Shown piece by piece: positions 1-11,834 of a stretch of DNA of 64,000 bases. Position numbers and translations under genes: made by a program. The stretch's first letter is position 1. Every line of letters starts with the position of its first letter. The DNA comes from Patiria pectinifera (Eukaryota; Echinodermata; Asteroidea; Valvatida; Asterinidae), in NCBI GenBank assembly GCA_029964075.1, contig CM057149.1:39204900-39268899 (forward strand), in the 5' to 3' direction. The notes beneath the pieces are model-generated. The model made no database searches, had not been told where the DNA came from, and saw nothing but the letters and a program-made list of their open reading frames with translations.

Positions 1-361
1 AAAACTAAAGACACACATACTTGTATACACGTTGTATGTACCATTCACAGCAATCTCTTTGCATGATTTAGCACCTATCACAATGCATGCAAATTGCACA
101 TGTGACCGATAAAAGTGCTAACTGGATGGGTTGCCTGTTGGTTGCCTGTCCGTGTGATGTCGTAGGTAACATGGTATGTATGAAGTTTAAAAATGAACCG
201 TAACCTGTGTAGGGTTGTCTCTGAATGCTGCATGTAACGTAATCCATAAAAAAACACCGAGTGCAGCCTGCAGAGTAATGTATATCCTACAGACAGCAAC
301 TAGAACAAATGAAGCCAATATGACATTATTTAGCCCATTGTTAGACTTTCAGCCAAATATT

Positions 362-616
362 TTTAATAAGGGAATAAATGTGTGCTCTGGAGGTTTTTAT
401 CACTCTGTTTAAGACCGCTTAGAGTCTGGGTGCTGATAATTACCCGAGCCGGACCGCTTAGAGTCTGGGTGCTGATAATTACCCGAGCCGGACCTCTTAG
501 AGTCTGGGTGCTGATAATTACCCGAGCCTGAGGCGAGGGTAATTATCAGCACCCAGACTCTAAGCGGTCTTAAACAGAGTGATAAATACCGACCGAGCAC
601 ATATTTATTCCCATTC
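362..616. repeat. Foldback element with three 39-bp direct repeats
   Basis: The left arm runs from the motif AAGGGAATAAATGTGTGCTC through TTATCACTCTGTTTAAGACC and then three direct copies of a 39-bp unit (about 414-535, unit beginning GACCGCTTAGAGTCTGGGTG). The right arm (about 536-616) is the reverse complement of one unit plus the outer flank and ends GAGCACATATTTATTCCC. Related end sequences (AATAAGGGAATAAATATG and CATAAATACCTTTT) occur in the oxidase introns near 53.97, 54.73 and 60.46 kb, so this is a dispersed family. No coding sequence is seen. Confidence 0.75.
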
Positions 617-1179
617 ATAAATACCTTTTCGGTAAAAAAAAATCAAATAATTCGTTCAAAAATCCCGATTTTGTTCAACAAGTTCACTTCATGCTTTTTG
701 AAACATCCCTCTAGCAAAATAATGGAGTGTTCAGCTGGCGAGTAAGATGTAAACAACCCTTTTATGGAGATTGACGCGCGCGTAGCATGTTCTGCGCGAT
801 GTCGCGCAGAACGCACCTGGGGCGTTGCGTTTTGAATTTAGAACTATAAAATTCTGACTCGCTGGTAGTGTTGCGCATGCCTACGTGAGGATTGTGAACG
901 TTCAACCAATGAAACGGTAAGAGGCACTGGATTTTTAGGAGTCCACATTTTATGTGACACTGAAAAAGTGTTTAAGACCAGCTAGCCATGTCTTTATCAT
1001 CCGTTTAAGACCGGCCACGTGACGGGCTCTCGACCAATAGGAATAGCTAAACCGTCTGAGGTATTTTTGAATAATAATTGAATATTTAGTAATCAAAAAC
1101 AAAATGGGCGTTTAGATATTACACTAAAAACTAAACCTTAAAAATGTGGTCGTCTTCTGTGTTTGTGAAACCCCATCCA
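617..1179. other. Non-coding stretch upstream of first visible exon
   Basis: AT-rich DNA with no supported gene. It probably belongs to an intron of the gene whose exon begins at 1180, since that exon is preceded by a splice acceptor (CCATCCAG) and opens in mid-protein. Confidence 0.4.
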
Positions 1180-4100
1180 GGTGTTCAATCTGGTCAAGGA
1201 CTTGACGGATGCATCCACGACGGTTCTGTTTGAGCTGATCCTCATCGCCCACCAGGCCAACTGGGGCAACACGGAGGGGCGATTCTTCAACATCTGCTGG
1301 ATCATCAAGGTACTGGAATCATTGCAGACCACAACGGTAGGTAATAAGTTGCACTCCTTGTTGGACAAATGATAAATGATCAATGAAAAAACTGAAGTGC
1401 TAATGTACGGTAACAATTTTGCTTTAAAGTTATAGAAAACAGGTCAAATATTGAGTGTCCACATGTTAAACCTATTCATTAAAGGAGAAGAGCTGATTCT
1501 GAGGTGCCGCACCAATTTTCCAGCTTTACCAAAATTACTAAACTCTGTGTACGTGTGCCTTTTGGATTGTTTGTGTCTGTTTGTCCTGTAAAAGAAGGGT
1601 AACATCCATGTCAAAAAGCACTACTTGCGGTTCAGGGAAATGAAAGAGTATCATATTGGATTCTACCTGTGGACATTTTGTTGCAGATTGAACAGTGCCA
1701 GTCAATTTATGAACATGGATTTCAAACAATGATTTGCTTCAAAGTGTTGGCTGGGCGTACACATGAAGCGTTCTTACATGTTTTCCTTGGAGCTCATTGG
1801 AAAGGGGGGGGGGGGCATTAACAGCTTTCTCTCATTAAAATCCAAATATGGAATTGAAGGTTTTGAATAGAGAGACTTTTGGTAAGCAACGTCTTCCTAG
1901 AATAAGACTAGTGTTGCTGAGTGGAGCTAGACCCGTAAGTCTTAGTTTAGGACATTATATATACCCAGGTTTCAGTCAGCCAATCAGCAACTAACCTAAT
2001 CAACAGTAACTAACCAAATCAAAATGACTAAGGATTGGGGTTATCACATTCAACCACCCACAAAGTAAGTTGTGGGATTTTTGAAAATGTGATTTTTTTT
2101 TCAAGTACTGGATTTCTTCTCTTTCAGCACCAACATTTAATTGAATATTTTCTTCCGTGCCAGTGCTGACACCTTTTTGACCTCTCTCTCCTTGAACAGT
2201 TTAAGTTTGTAGAGCGTTTGATATCCCGAGCGATGCGATTGCTGATGCCGTCCAGTAGTGAGATGCTAACGCCGGTCCAAGCCGTTCTGCTGTTCCAGCA
2301 GTTCTTTGTGCTCCAGACCCTCATCCAGTACAGTAGTGCCATCGCAGCGCACGTCCGCAACAATTACACCGAGGAATTCAGGTGGGGCTCATTTCTCTCT
2401 CACAAAAATTCTCATTTCAAACTCTCAATCATGCTAAAGGTTCGCAAAAGAGCAAAAGTAAACAATTTAAAACTGGTGTATCTTCACTTGTTTTTTTGTT
2501 ACCTGCATATAATGTTCATGTTCCCAGAGCTGGTACTGTGAAGTACAAGTTTGCTTCAAGTTTAATCCTTCGTGCTGCCTCATTGTCAAAGTCTTTGCCA
2601 GAATCCTTGTTTTGCCCTTCTTTTAAGCACGCACGCAAGTTTTTCTTGGATCCGCTGATTTCTTCATTTTGTACTTCTTTCGAATGCCATTTCAAATTGA
2701 AAATACTGTACAAAGTCAAGCAGGGTTTGGAATTTCCTTGTGTTTTCCCAAAATTCCAAGTTGTATGCCTGTATACATGTAAGTGATCTCCATTCAAGCA
2801 AAAATGTCAATAGATTCCTTTTCTCTTTCTCGTTGTTTGTTTCTCCTTTATTTGTAACCCCCAGACCCAGTTTTGGCTTTGTGACTAGCAATATTTCCTT
2901 AGTTCGTTCCGATCTTACAATAGTTCGGGTTGGAATTCCGATTGTTAGCACTCATTAGTCAGATTTTACTTCGCTTTAAACATTTATAATCATTTTCTTC
3001 AACTTTGCTCCAATAGTGGTTTTTTTTTTCAGTAATAGCTCGACAATTTCCTATTGATAAACATGTACACTTTTGTTTTGCATAATAGTGTTTAACTTTA
3101 TCGTGATTTAGATTTTTATCTACTGATTTCATTTTCTGATATAATTGGAAACTTCACCAAAAACTACGGCTTTGTGTAATATGTACGTCCACTGCATGCT
3201 AACAAATATATCCACACAGATGGTTTATCATGCTAGTCTAAAGCCTTGTATTAAAGAGCAACAATCAAATTTGCCTCTTGATGTCCCCTGACAGCAAATT
3301 CAATTGTATTAGTAATTTATCCATTTCCAGCGATAACTCTTCAAGCTGTGCCCCCCCCCCCCGCAGAGAAGATTAAATCTAAACACAAACCTCCAGAGAA
3401 TTCTGTAACAAAGACAAGACACTAACAGACTAGTGGCGTTCTGTGTGAGCTGTCCCACTGTCCAGTAATTACGAGGCACGCCTAATTACAAGTCGTCTCC
3501 CGTGGATATCGCATGCCAGACGTCAGATAATGTTTGTGGTTTATCGCTTACGGTGGGATGATTACACTGCCCGGGGACGTATTGATTAAAGCTGATCAAA
3601 TTGTGTGTGTCTAATGCTCGCAAATGATGCATGATTGGAAAGATTTGCCAATGTGTTCGTAAGGAAGAAAATTGTCAAAGGGACATATGCTCTACACTAT
3701 TCTATTTTTTCTCTTCTAAATCTTGGAAAAGAAATTCCAGATATCAGATGAAAATTTTAGTCAAAGTGTACAAAACTTAGCCCTGTTTTGTTTTGGTATT
3801 TCATATACTTTTTTCAGATTGGAGAATTCCATCTTGAACTTGAAATGATTAAAATCTTTTGGGTAAAAATGTTGAACATTCGTGCTTTCCACTGCATTCC
3901 GTTTTAAATTTGACTATAGAGTTGGGTACATTCCATCATGTGGTTGCCAAGAAAGAGGCTTCAGACACTGAAGGTTTTGTGGCCTTGCTTTTTTTTAGGG
4001 GGGGTCTTTCTTTCCTTTTTTTAATGCTAAAATGCGCACTACAGATGTACATATATGCTAGAAGGAAATGGCTCTCAAATCATACACTCACAAAGATGAA

Positions 4101-5580
4101 ACACTGAATTATCTGACCTTTCATTAGATAAGTCATGTTTTTTTTAATGAGAGATGCCCATCACAAGGCCCCATTAATAGCCACTCGAGGTGAGGGCTAT
4201 TTTAAGAAGGGATAGAAAAGGAAACCAACAGATGACAAATGACAGACCTCTTGCAGAGCTGACAGTATCTGTATCTGGGTAATGTCGGCACTTCAGGTGG
4301 CCATTATTTCTGCCATGGCAGGAAATTAAAATGCTGTCTTGATGGGTTTTGTAATCTGTATGTTTGTCTTTCAGTCTGACAGACTTCTCATTACTGACAG
4401 ATTACTTGCTAGGTATTTCTATCAGTAAATTGCAGTGTCTACACTCGCATTTATGCAAATATATGTAAAACGATTGTTAATTTGGATCATAAAACTAGCG
4501 TAGATTGGTATACTGTGTATTGGTTGGTTCACAAGAACAAATAAAATAGTTTGTTTCTGATAGAAGATAAGATTATACAAAACAACCAGATAAAAGCCTC
4601 CTGCTTGTACAGAAACTGGACATCCAAATTTACTGGTGCTTATCTAAATATTGACTCATTTGGTTACTTCCTGCTCAATCCAACAGAATCCAACTGTGCC
4701 TAATTTTTAGTTGTCTGCTGGATCCAACAGAGTCCAACTTGGCACTCTTTATCAATGCCCAACAGAATCCGACTTTGAATAGTGTACATGTACAAGGGCT
4801 CTATCCAACAGGCTCCAACGGGTTTAGGATATAGTTGGATCCTGTTTGATTCAGCAGGGTTAGGGATATAATTGAAAAGTAAACATTTAATGGATAATAA
4901 AAAATAAAATTGAAATGTTTACATAAAGTTTGATAGAGTAAAATTGTGTTATTTGGAAAATTAATTGAACATGACAAACCTCTGTATTAAAAAAAACCAA
5001 AACTACAATTTCAAGATAAGAAAAAATGTTATTGAAAAAATCAGTAATCTAAATAACTTAAAAGAAAGTATTCAAAGCAATATGTATACACTGCATAACA
5101 CTTTAATTGAAAATCTATATTTTTGCTGAGGGAATATCTTTGCGTTTAGGAAATGTATATGCTTAGCCCAAATTAAAGCAGAGGGCCAGTCACAGGCATT
5201 GTACACTGCATGAAAGTTTGGTTGGTAACCTGCTCTTGCTGAGCAAAATGTTACCTGTGCGCAGGAGCTGCATGAAATGCCCTTCAGGGCTCCTTAGGAA
5301 ATTCTTCTCCACATCAACAAATCAAATATCCTCTCAACCCGAGTCTGTTCTCCACATGCAGCGCTCAATTTCCTCCAGGATTTTCCAAAGTGCTATTCCC
5401 TTAATAAATCTAATAATGTTTGATTTCTTGACTCCCCCCGTCAGATACTATGTCCGTTCTCCTCACATCGTTAACAAGCTCCCTCAGGAATACCCCATCA
5501 CCAAGGTGACGTTACAACTGATCAGTGAAGTCTTGAGCCACGTGCTGCAGGAACGTACTGTACTCCAGGCCCCTCAGTAA
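1180..5580 (+). CDS. C-terminal three exons of an unidentified helical protein (5' end outside window or not found)
   Basis: Three exons join in frame: 1180-1309 (phase 0 out), 2200-2381 (phase 2 out) and 5445-5580, ending in TAA. Acceptors are CCATCCAG, CTTGAACAG and CCCGTCAG; donors are AAG/gtactg and CAG/gtgggg. The joined 149 residues contain leucine-rich amphipathic stretches (LLFQQFFVLQTLIQYSS, VTLQLISEVLSHVLQ) with no Cys/His cluster, signal peptide or obvious transmembrane segment, suggesting an alpha-helical, perhaps HEAT-like, C-terminus. I do not recognise the family. Frame and phase agree across both junctions and the base composition is richer in GC than the flanks, so the exons are credible. 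No upstream exon is visible between 1 and 1179, so the gene is truncated by the window. AATAAA hexamers follow near 6380 and 6410. Confidence 0.7.
4640..4862. repeat. Degenerate short tandem motif CCAACAGAATCCAAC
   Basis: Lies in the last intron of the preceding gene. The motif CAACAGAATCCAACT recurs about six times with substitutions and irregular spacing, including reversed forms (GTTGGATCCTGTT). It looks like a decayed minisatellite. Confidence 0.5.
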
Positions 5581-8530
5581 CGCAAAGATGAACCCCAATG
5601 AGGGCGCTGTTAAGACGCCATTTTGAAGACGTGAAGTTGACGTCAGTGACGCAAGCTTACATGATGCCACGTTTCAAATGTTAACTTTTTATGAACTTTT
5701 TATTTTAATTTGAAGTGCAGTTATGAAACATCTTCAATAGTTATATTTTTCTGCTGTTTGTACATGAAAATATGGCAATTTTACAGCCTGATAGGCTACA
5801 CAATAAGGCTTGTGTCTAGGAGAAAGAGGAATGATGCCCTTCCTGGTTTTAAGGGTACAGTGTCATTGAAATGCCATAAAAATACAAAACGAGAATACAA
5901 ATACAGAACAAGTCAGAGTTGTAATGAATCCAACCACAAGTCAATCACAAGTCAAATGAAAATTGAAATCTGTTCAGGTCACAAGTAAGAGGGGATGAAT
6001 GGCTTGTGACTGAACTTGAAACTGCATGACTTGATGACTTGTGATGACTTGTGATGACTTGTGATGACTTGTGATGGCTTGTGATGGCTTGTGTGATGAA
6101 TTATGATGACTTGTGATGACTTCATCACAGCCCTGGAAACTTAACACCTTTTTACTGGTTTCATTCCTTTAGTGGTCAGTAAATTGTGTTATTTACAATG
6201 TAGGATTTACTTAGGTTGCTTATAGAGTACTATGTATAAGTAATATATATCATCACTCTCCTTTGTCTTGTATGGTAAAAGAGGGTGAAGTTTAGATTAA
6301 AAAATAGAATATAATGAAAGTAGTCATATTTTGGTTGTACTTTTAGAGTAAATAGCTATACTGGTTTTGAGGCACTTTAAATAAAATTTTATTTTTTCCT
6401 CGAGACTTAATTCAATAAAGAACCAAAGCAATACAATAATTAATCCAAATGAAACGAAATGATTAACTTGATGCAAAATTATTTTGTATAATTGTAGTGT
6501 GCTTTCGATGATTTATATCTTGTGTAATTGCATTGAAAATCTGTGCCTTGATCAAAAATGTTGTTTTGAAAGTATATAAACTGCTATGTGCCTGAATTGT
6601 TACAGTTTCACTGTATCAAATTGATTCCAATGAAAGACCAAATATACTTTATTTCATGACTAATTCACCCTTCCTGTTACCAAATGTGCCTACAAAATGA
6701 TTATTAAGTGGCCTGCATTTAATTCGAAACTTATCAAAAAAAAAGATATATTGATGTAATTACTATATTAATGCTATTTATATCAAATCTACTAATTTAG
6801 GATAATAATATATTGGTGACGTTTTATGCAAAATTATCAATCTTCCCTTCGAAAAGAATCCATCAGCAATATGCTCTGTTTCAGGTAATGATACCGGAAA
6901 TTAACAAATTATTTCTATTCGTCAGACTGAAATGTGTTGTATTCTTACTGCGTGTATATGTGATGCTTGAAAAGTTGTGTGTAGTTGTATGTGTGTGTTT
7001 AATAGACGTGTAATTTCAAGGGAGGTCGTTCAAGCATCGAACATATTTGTTTTAAACTTCGGTTTTATATCTGAAATCGGCTTCAAAGAATTGTTTTCTT
7101 ACAGGCTAAAATAGGTTCATGTTCTGCTTCAGAATTATCGTCTTTAAATATGAGACCAAACTATTGGATCATTCCATTTGGTGTGGATGTTAAAATGCTT
7201 TTATGTGATTCTGATGCAGAGATGGAGCAGAAGCCAAAACGAAGCCGGGCTTTGCTGTTCACGTGTTGCTTATATCATATAAAAGCTACAACATAATGCT
7301 ATGAACAATCGTAATGTTGTGGAAAGATTAATTATAGAACTCGAATCGTCTTAAACTAGTTCTGACGTCTGTTGTGTTGTACAGTGTAGAGTAAATCTTG
7401 GGATCTGCATAAGTGACAACACTGTGATAGTTCTAATTGTATGCAATTTACCCCCGAAAATCACCTTGATCGTCATATACATGACTTTGTATGTATACAA
7501 AAAAATGCACTCAATAAATTTTTTATACTTTTTGACGTAAACTTTATTTCGTGAAGTTTTGCATTTTTTGTGTGGTATATGTTTTGACACTTCCCTCCCG
7601 AAATCTTGGACATGGGACGTTCTAGTTCTTGTCACTTAAAACACGACATAAATATGTTGGAGTGAGAGGTAGCTCTTTATCTAACTGTCTTGTCCTTTAA
7701 TTCGGTATACTGCCACTTTCATTTAGACTCCTCACAAGATTGTATAGGCTGCGTATAAGAAGTCAGCCCTACAGTGGTGTGATTTACGGTTAGTACGGGA
7801 ATCGGGTACCCCATTGAAGTAAAACACGGGTCCCTGGGTACCCGTCAAAGAAACCCAACCCCAAAATTCAAATCCCGGAAGTTGTCTGAGGGGCCTTAGC
7901 TATTACGATGAAAACTGTAACTTTCGTGAGCGTCATATCGCGCATCAAAATAACGTGATATCCGTTTTGGTTTTCCATATATCCTGTTTTTTTGTGTTGA
8001 AAGTTCCCACAAATTGCAATCGATCAAAACATTTCTTTCTTATTGTCTAATAAGTTACTAAATAATTTAGCCCCCCCCCCTTCCCCCTTTTGGAAAATTA
8101 TTGAGATACTCAAGCCGTTCTCTTTTGAAAATCTTGGATCCGCCACGTCCATCAACCTGCCCACTTACGCTGTCAAAAGCTGTTACTAGTTCGACGATCC
8201 TACAACGTGCCCACCGTTGACCCTTAGCAAACACTGTGACACGAGCTCCATTGAAAGAACTGAAGCACGTCGACCTACCCGGCCGGGGATACGAGTGAGC
8301 ACAATCAATATTCAAAGCAGCGAGCAAGGTGCAAGTAAATGCGAGTACAATATGCATCCCAACCGAACGATCTTTACCCTCTGGCACTGTGCACTACAAA
8401 GGTCTTCCCAAACATGTACCGTTGCACACCGACCCGTGCGATGAGGATGAGTGCTTTTTATTTTCGCGGAGCAACCTGTCACTAGCCTACCATGGAGCTA
8501 TAAAGAAGAGCTCCACGATCCTAGTACTAT
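5581..8530. other. Intergenic region, no supported gene
   Basis: About 3 kb AT-rich. The proximal part is probably 3'UTR of the helical-protein gene. It contains a short tandem repeat at about 6020-6125 and a C tract near 8070. Small open frames here (for example 6813-7013 and 7351-7635 minus) lack family similarity or splice support. Confidence 0.5.
6020..6125. repeat. 10-bp tandem repeat (GATGACTTGT)n
   Basis: About ten imperfect copies of GATGACTTGT with GGCTTGT variants, direct orientation. Confidence 0.85.
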
Positions 8531-8908
8531 AAGGTATGTACATGTATTTTCAAATCATCTTGTTTAAAGTATGAATAATGAATGTTTCACTTCAAAACAA
8601 CAATGCAATTGAACACGCCACTATTCAGAGTACAACACAAGCCTACATCGCATGATTTTTTTAATAGCAGACTGATGCTTCGCTACTATGGTTCTTGGTT
8701 CGTTTATTGAGCAAATAACGCAAGGAATGGTTGTGTTGAATTACAACTGTCAATATTTATGTCCGTTGCTGGGGCAGCTGGCCCAAGTACGTCATCATCC
8801 AACAGCATGTGTAGTTATCCTGCATGGTTGTCCATGATCGTGAATTCCGTTCATGTCGATCCGTACGGCCCGGATGCAACTCGAAAAAGCATCTGGTTAA
8901 TTATAAAC

Positions 8909-9050
8909 CAGTGGCGTATCTATGGGGGTGGTGCCGGTGGTGGTGGTGGTTGGGGGTGTACGTTAGGCGGTCTAACCCTCCACAAAATCGGAAAATCATG
9001 CAAAAAAGTAGCACATGCTTGCTACCTCCCCCCCCCCGACCCCCAGCTAA
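8909..9050. mobile_element. hAT-like MITE remnant, plus orientation
   Basis: Starts CAGTGGCGTATCTATGGGGG and carries an internal block (AAAATCATGCAAAAAAGTAG) followed by a C tract. A related copy lies in the opposite orientation at about 12885-12998, ending ATAGATCCGCCACTG. CAGTGGCG-type ends are shared with better-preserved elements elsewhere in the window. The right end is unclear. Confidence 0.5.
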
Positions 9051-9591
9051 ACAGCCCAATTGACCGCCCATAAAACCTTTTACGTCCAAATATCATCGTA
9101 TTATTATACCAATAACATGTTCATGAAAGGGGGATCGTTTCATCACAGCGCACGTGCACATGTTTGGCTTTCACCTTCCAGGCCGTGATTATTTCACACA
9201 ACAGTCTAGTGGGGTACTATAGCCTACTACATGTTGCATACTCACCCGCTTAATTGTGTGACCTACAGTTTGACCATGGACCCAGAATATACATTGTATG
9301 AATTACATTTTGAGAATGGACGTGAAGTGTACTGTGGCATCACGGAAGGGATGTGAAGGGGGGGGGGGGGTCGTCTGGCAGGGGTACCTGTGCAGGCCAT
9401 CTTTGAATCCAAACAAACTAGTAAGATTGTGGCAGAACAGTTTTGAAGTTTCCGAATCTTGCCCCCCCCCCCGAAAAAAAGGGAGGGGGTTATGATTTGT
9501 ATGTCATGCATCTGTGCAAACTATATATATTAGGTCCTATATTGACGCAAAAAATCAGACAGTTGACAAGTTCACTCTGTTGTGTTCACAG

Positions 9592-9660
9592 AATGTTGTG
9601 CTGCACAACGATACAATGTATGCAGTCAGTTATACATGATTGGATGAGAGCGAAGCAGTG
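9592..9660 (+). other. Probable 5'UTR part of the LRR-pseudocaspase first coding exon
   Basis: A splice acceptor (TGTGTTCACAG) ends at 9591, and an in-frame stop (9637-9639) precedes the ATG at 9661, so these 69 bases are best read as 5'UTR. A possible upstream non-coding exon ends at a good donor (TATAAG/gtatgt) at about 8532; that link is only inferred. Confidence 0.35.
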
Positions 9661-11834
9661 ATGGCAGGTACAGACTGGTCCCTTCAGGCACTCGGTATCT
9701 CCCCTTACCGAGGCAACGCATACGACCTCCGCGTCGATCTCAACTATCGAAACCTCCAACAACTCCCAACAGACCTCTTCAGTCTGGGAGAGCTCCAATG
9801 GCTGAACCTGAACGTCAACAAACTGAAGGATCTCCCGGCCGAGATGGCCATGCTTGGTCGGCTAAAGTGGCTGTATCTCGAGAACAACTCTTTTCAGAAG
9901 TGTCCAGAGGTTGTCTGCAAGTTGACCGAGTTGGTCAGGCTCTACTTCAGCTGCAACTCATTGACAGAGCTTCCTAGAGCCATCGTGAACTTGACCCATC
10001 TGAGATGGATCGATCTCTCGGATAACCGCTTTGCAGAGTTCCCCATAGTGTTGTGCAGCGGATCCTTGGCTTGTCTGGAGAAGCTCTTCCTGGACAATAA
10101 TCAGATCACCAGCCTGCCGAACCAGATCGCCTCCATGAAGAGCTTGAAGCTTCTCTGGATTAATGACAATCGTCTGGAATGGCTGCCTCATGCGCTGTGC
10201 GAGCTAACATGTCTTGAAGAGCTGCAGTTGAAGAACAATCCTCTGCGCTGTCTCCCGGTATTCCTGGCTAGCAAACTCTCTAACCTTAAGATATTTGAGT
10301 GGCAAGAATGTCCACTGATCCAGCAACTCACAGAAGCATGCCAGAAGGGTATCCAAGGACTTGGTGAGCATCAAGACCAAATTATCAAGAAAGCCGAGAA
10401 AAGGAGAATGGTGCATTTCAGGACAGAGGCAGGCCTTGACGGAGGCCGCGAGAGGCCGTGTTACCTCATGAGGACTAGACCTAGAGGTGTGGCTGTCATT
10501 ATTGATAATTTCTGCACCTTGGAAGCTGAGGAGAGTTTGAACGGGAGATCAGCATCGAGTCAGTCATCAAGTGATGGACGAGAGGACGCTAAAGAACAAG
10601 ACAACACTGGTAGGGATACGATTGTCTCGTAAATTACTGTGTATGATGGGTGCGCATACAGATATAATTCTGGCCATCAGTTCATCAAGTCTCTCACACA
10701 TTGTTTTCTTTGTAAAATTGTCAAAACGATTTTGTAGTTAAAAAAACCCAAATACTCTGAAACCGGTGTAATATGAAAATCCGACTCCTTTGAAAATCGG
10801 ACTTCTGGTTAACCCCTCTCATGTGACCACAGTCAATCTCTTATCATATTAATACGCATACGCAATACTACCAACGACTCCACATTTCATGGAGTCGGAT
10901 ATTCACGCTACACCGGCAAACTTTTTTTCATGAGGATGGATGACTTGTTTTTACTTCTGTTATGTTTTGGTTAATCGAAATTCATAGATTGTTATGCATT
11001 GGCTTTTAAATAAAAATGCTCGAGTACATTTTAGAGGTCAGATCCCATAGCATAATGGTTTTGAAGTTAAGTTATTACTTGAAGACAGACATTAATTTTC
11101 AATGTCTCCATCATCCAACAGACAGATTACGAAGTGTTCTCATCAAGTTGGGCTTCAACGTCCGCATCATGAGGGGTCTGATGTCCCTGGACATCATCTC
11201 AGCTCTCCGCTTCTTGAGCCTCGAGGATCACTCCTATTTCGACTGCGTCATCGTCTGCATCCTCTCTCGCGGAGCCAGGGGAGGGAAGATCATCGGCCCA
11301 GACGGCATCGCTGTGGAGGTCCAACAACTGACTGACATCTTCTCCCGGACCAACTGCCCGACCTTAGCCGACAAACCTAAGCTATTCTTCCTCCAGATTC
11401 TTGAGGGTAACGTCAAGGCTAAACTCTCTCCAAGAGTGCACGTCAGCAAGGACACCACCATCCCCACAACCCCTACACTAATCCCTAACGACTATGACTT
11501 CTTGCTGACATTTGCTCTTATCCCTAAGGAAGCCACAAGTGATTCCCTCCCAAGCGTCTACCATTTCTACGTTGGTGTACTCTTTGATATGCTTGAGACG
11601 TTTGCCAGAAAGCTGAACCTCTTAGACTTGATGACAACCGTCCACGGAGAGGTGAAGAAGAGGCGGCTGCGGAGCAAGAATTCCCCCGAGGAGCGCGTCC
11701 AGATCTCCCCTGAGATACAGACGACGCTGAGGTACAATCTGTACCTGAGCATGGGATCACCTTCCACGGGCCAGGGAACATCTGGAGGGTCCAAGTCGGT
11801 GCCTTCATCTCGCGCATCAACCATGCTGAGTTAA
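9661..11834 (+). CDS. LRR-pseudocaspase fusion protein (553 aa, two exons)
   Basis: Exons 9661-10609 and 11122-11834, joined ACT G/gtaggg ... ccaacag/AC AGA in phase 1. Residues 22-222 hold about nine 23-residue leucine-rich repeats (pattern LxxLxLxxNxLxxLPxxI). Residues 267-409 match the caspase large subunit: YLMRTRPRGVAVIIDN, then GR at 295-296 where caspases place the S1 arginine, LGFNV, DCVIVCILSRG and CPTLADKPKLFFLQ. Residues 437-527 match the small subunit (IPNDYDFLLTF, LLDLMTTV, TLRYNLYLS). The fold is split between the exons, which confirms the join. The catalytic His (normally SHG) is Arg366 and the catalytic Cys (normally QACRG) is Leu410, so protease activity should be absent. The small-subunit SWR/SYR arginine is also not visible. 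There is no CARD, DED, transmembrane segment or signal peptide. By analogy with c-FLIP it may regulate caspase assemblies in the cytosol (inference). The start ATG has G at -3 and +4 and an upstream in-frame stop. Confidence 0.88.

Noticed and set aside
414-535. Three 39-bp repeats resembling a CRISPR array
   Set aside because: No spacers, an inverted copy next to them, animal genomic context and no cas genes.
1180-5580. Assignment to a named HEAT-type meiotic or checkpoint protein
   Set aside because: I could not match enough residues from memory to support any specific name.
8217-8532. Open frames before a good splice donor, considered as a coding first exon of the LRR-pseudocaspase
   Set aside because: An in-frame stop at 9637 in the next exon prevents coding continuity into the ATG at 9661. 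At most it is a non-coding first exon.
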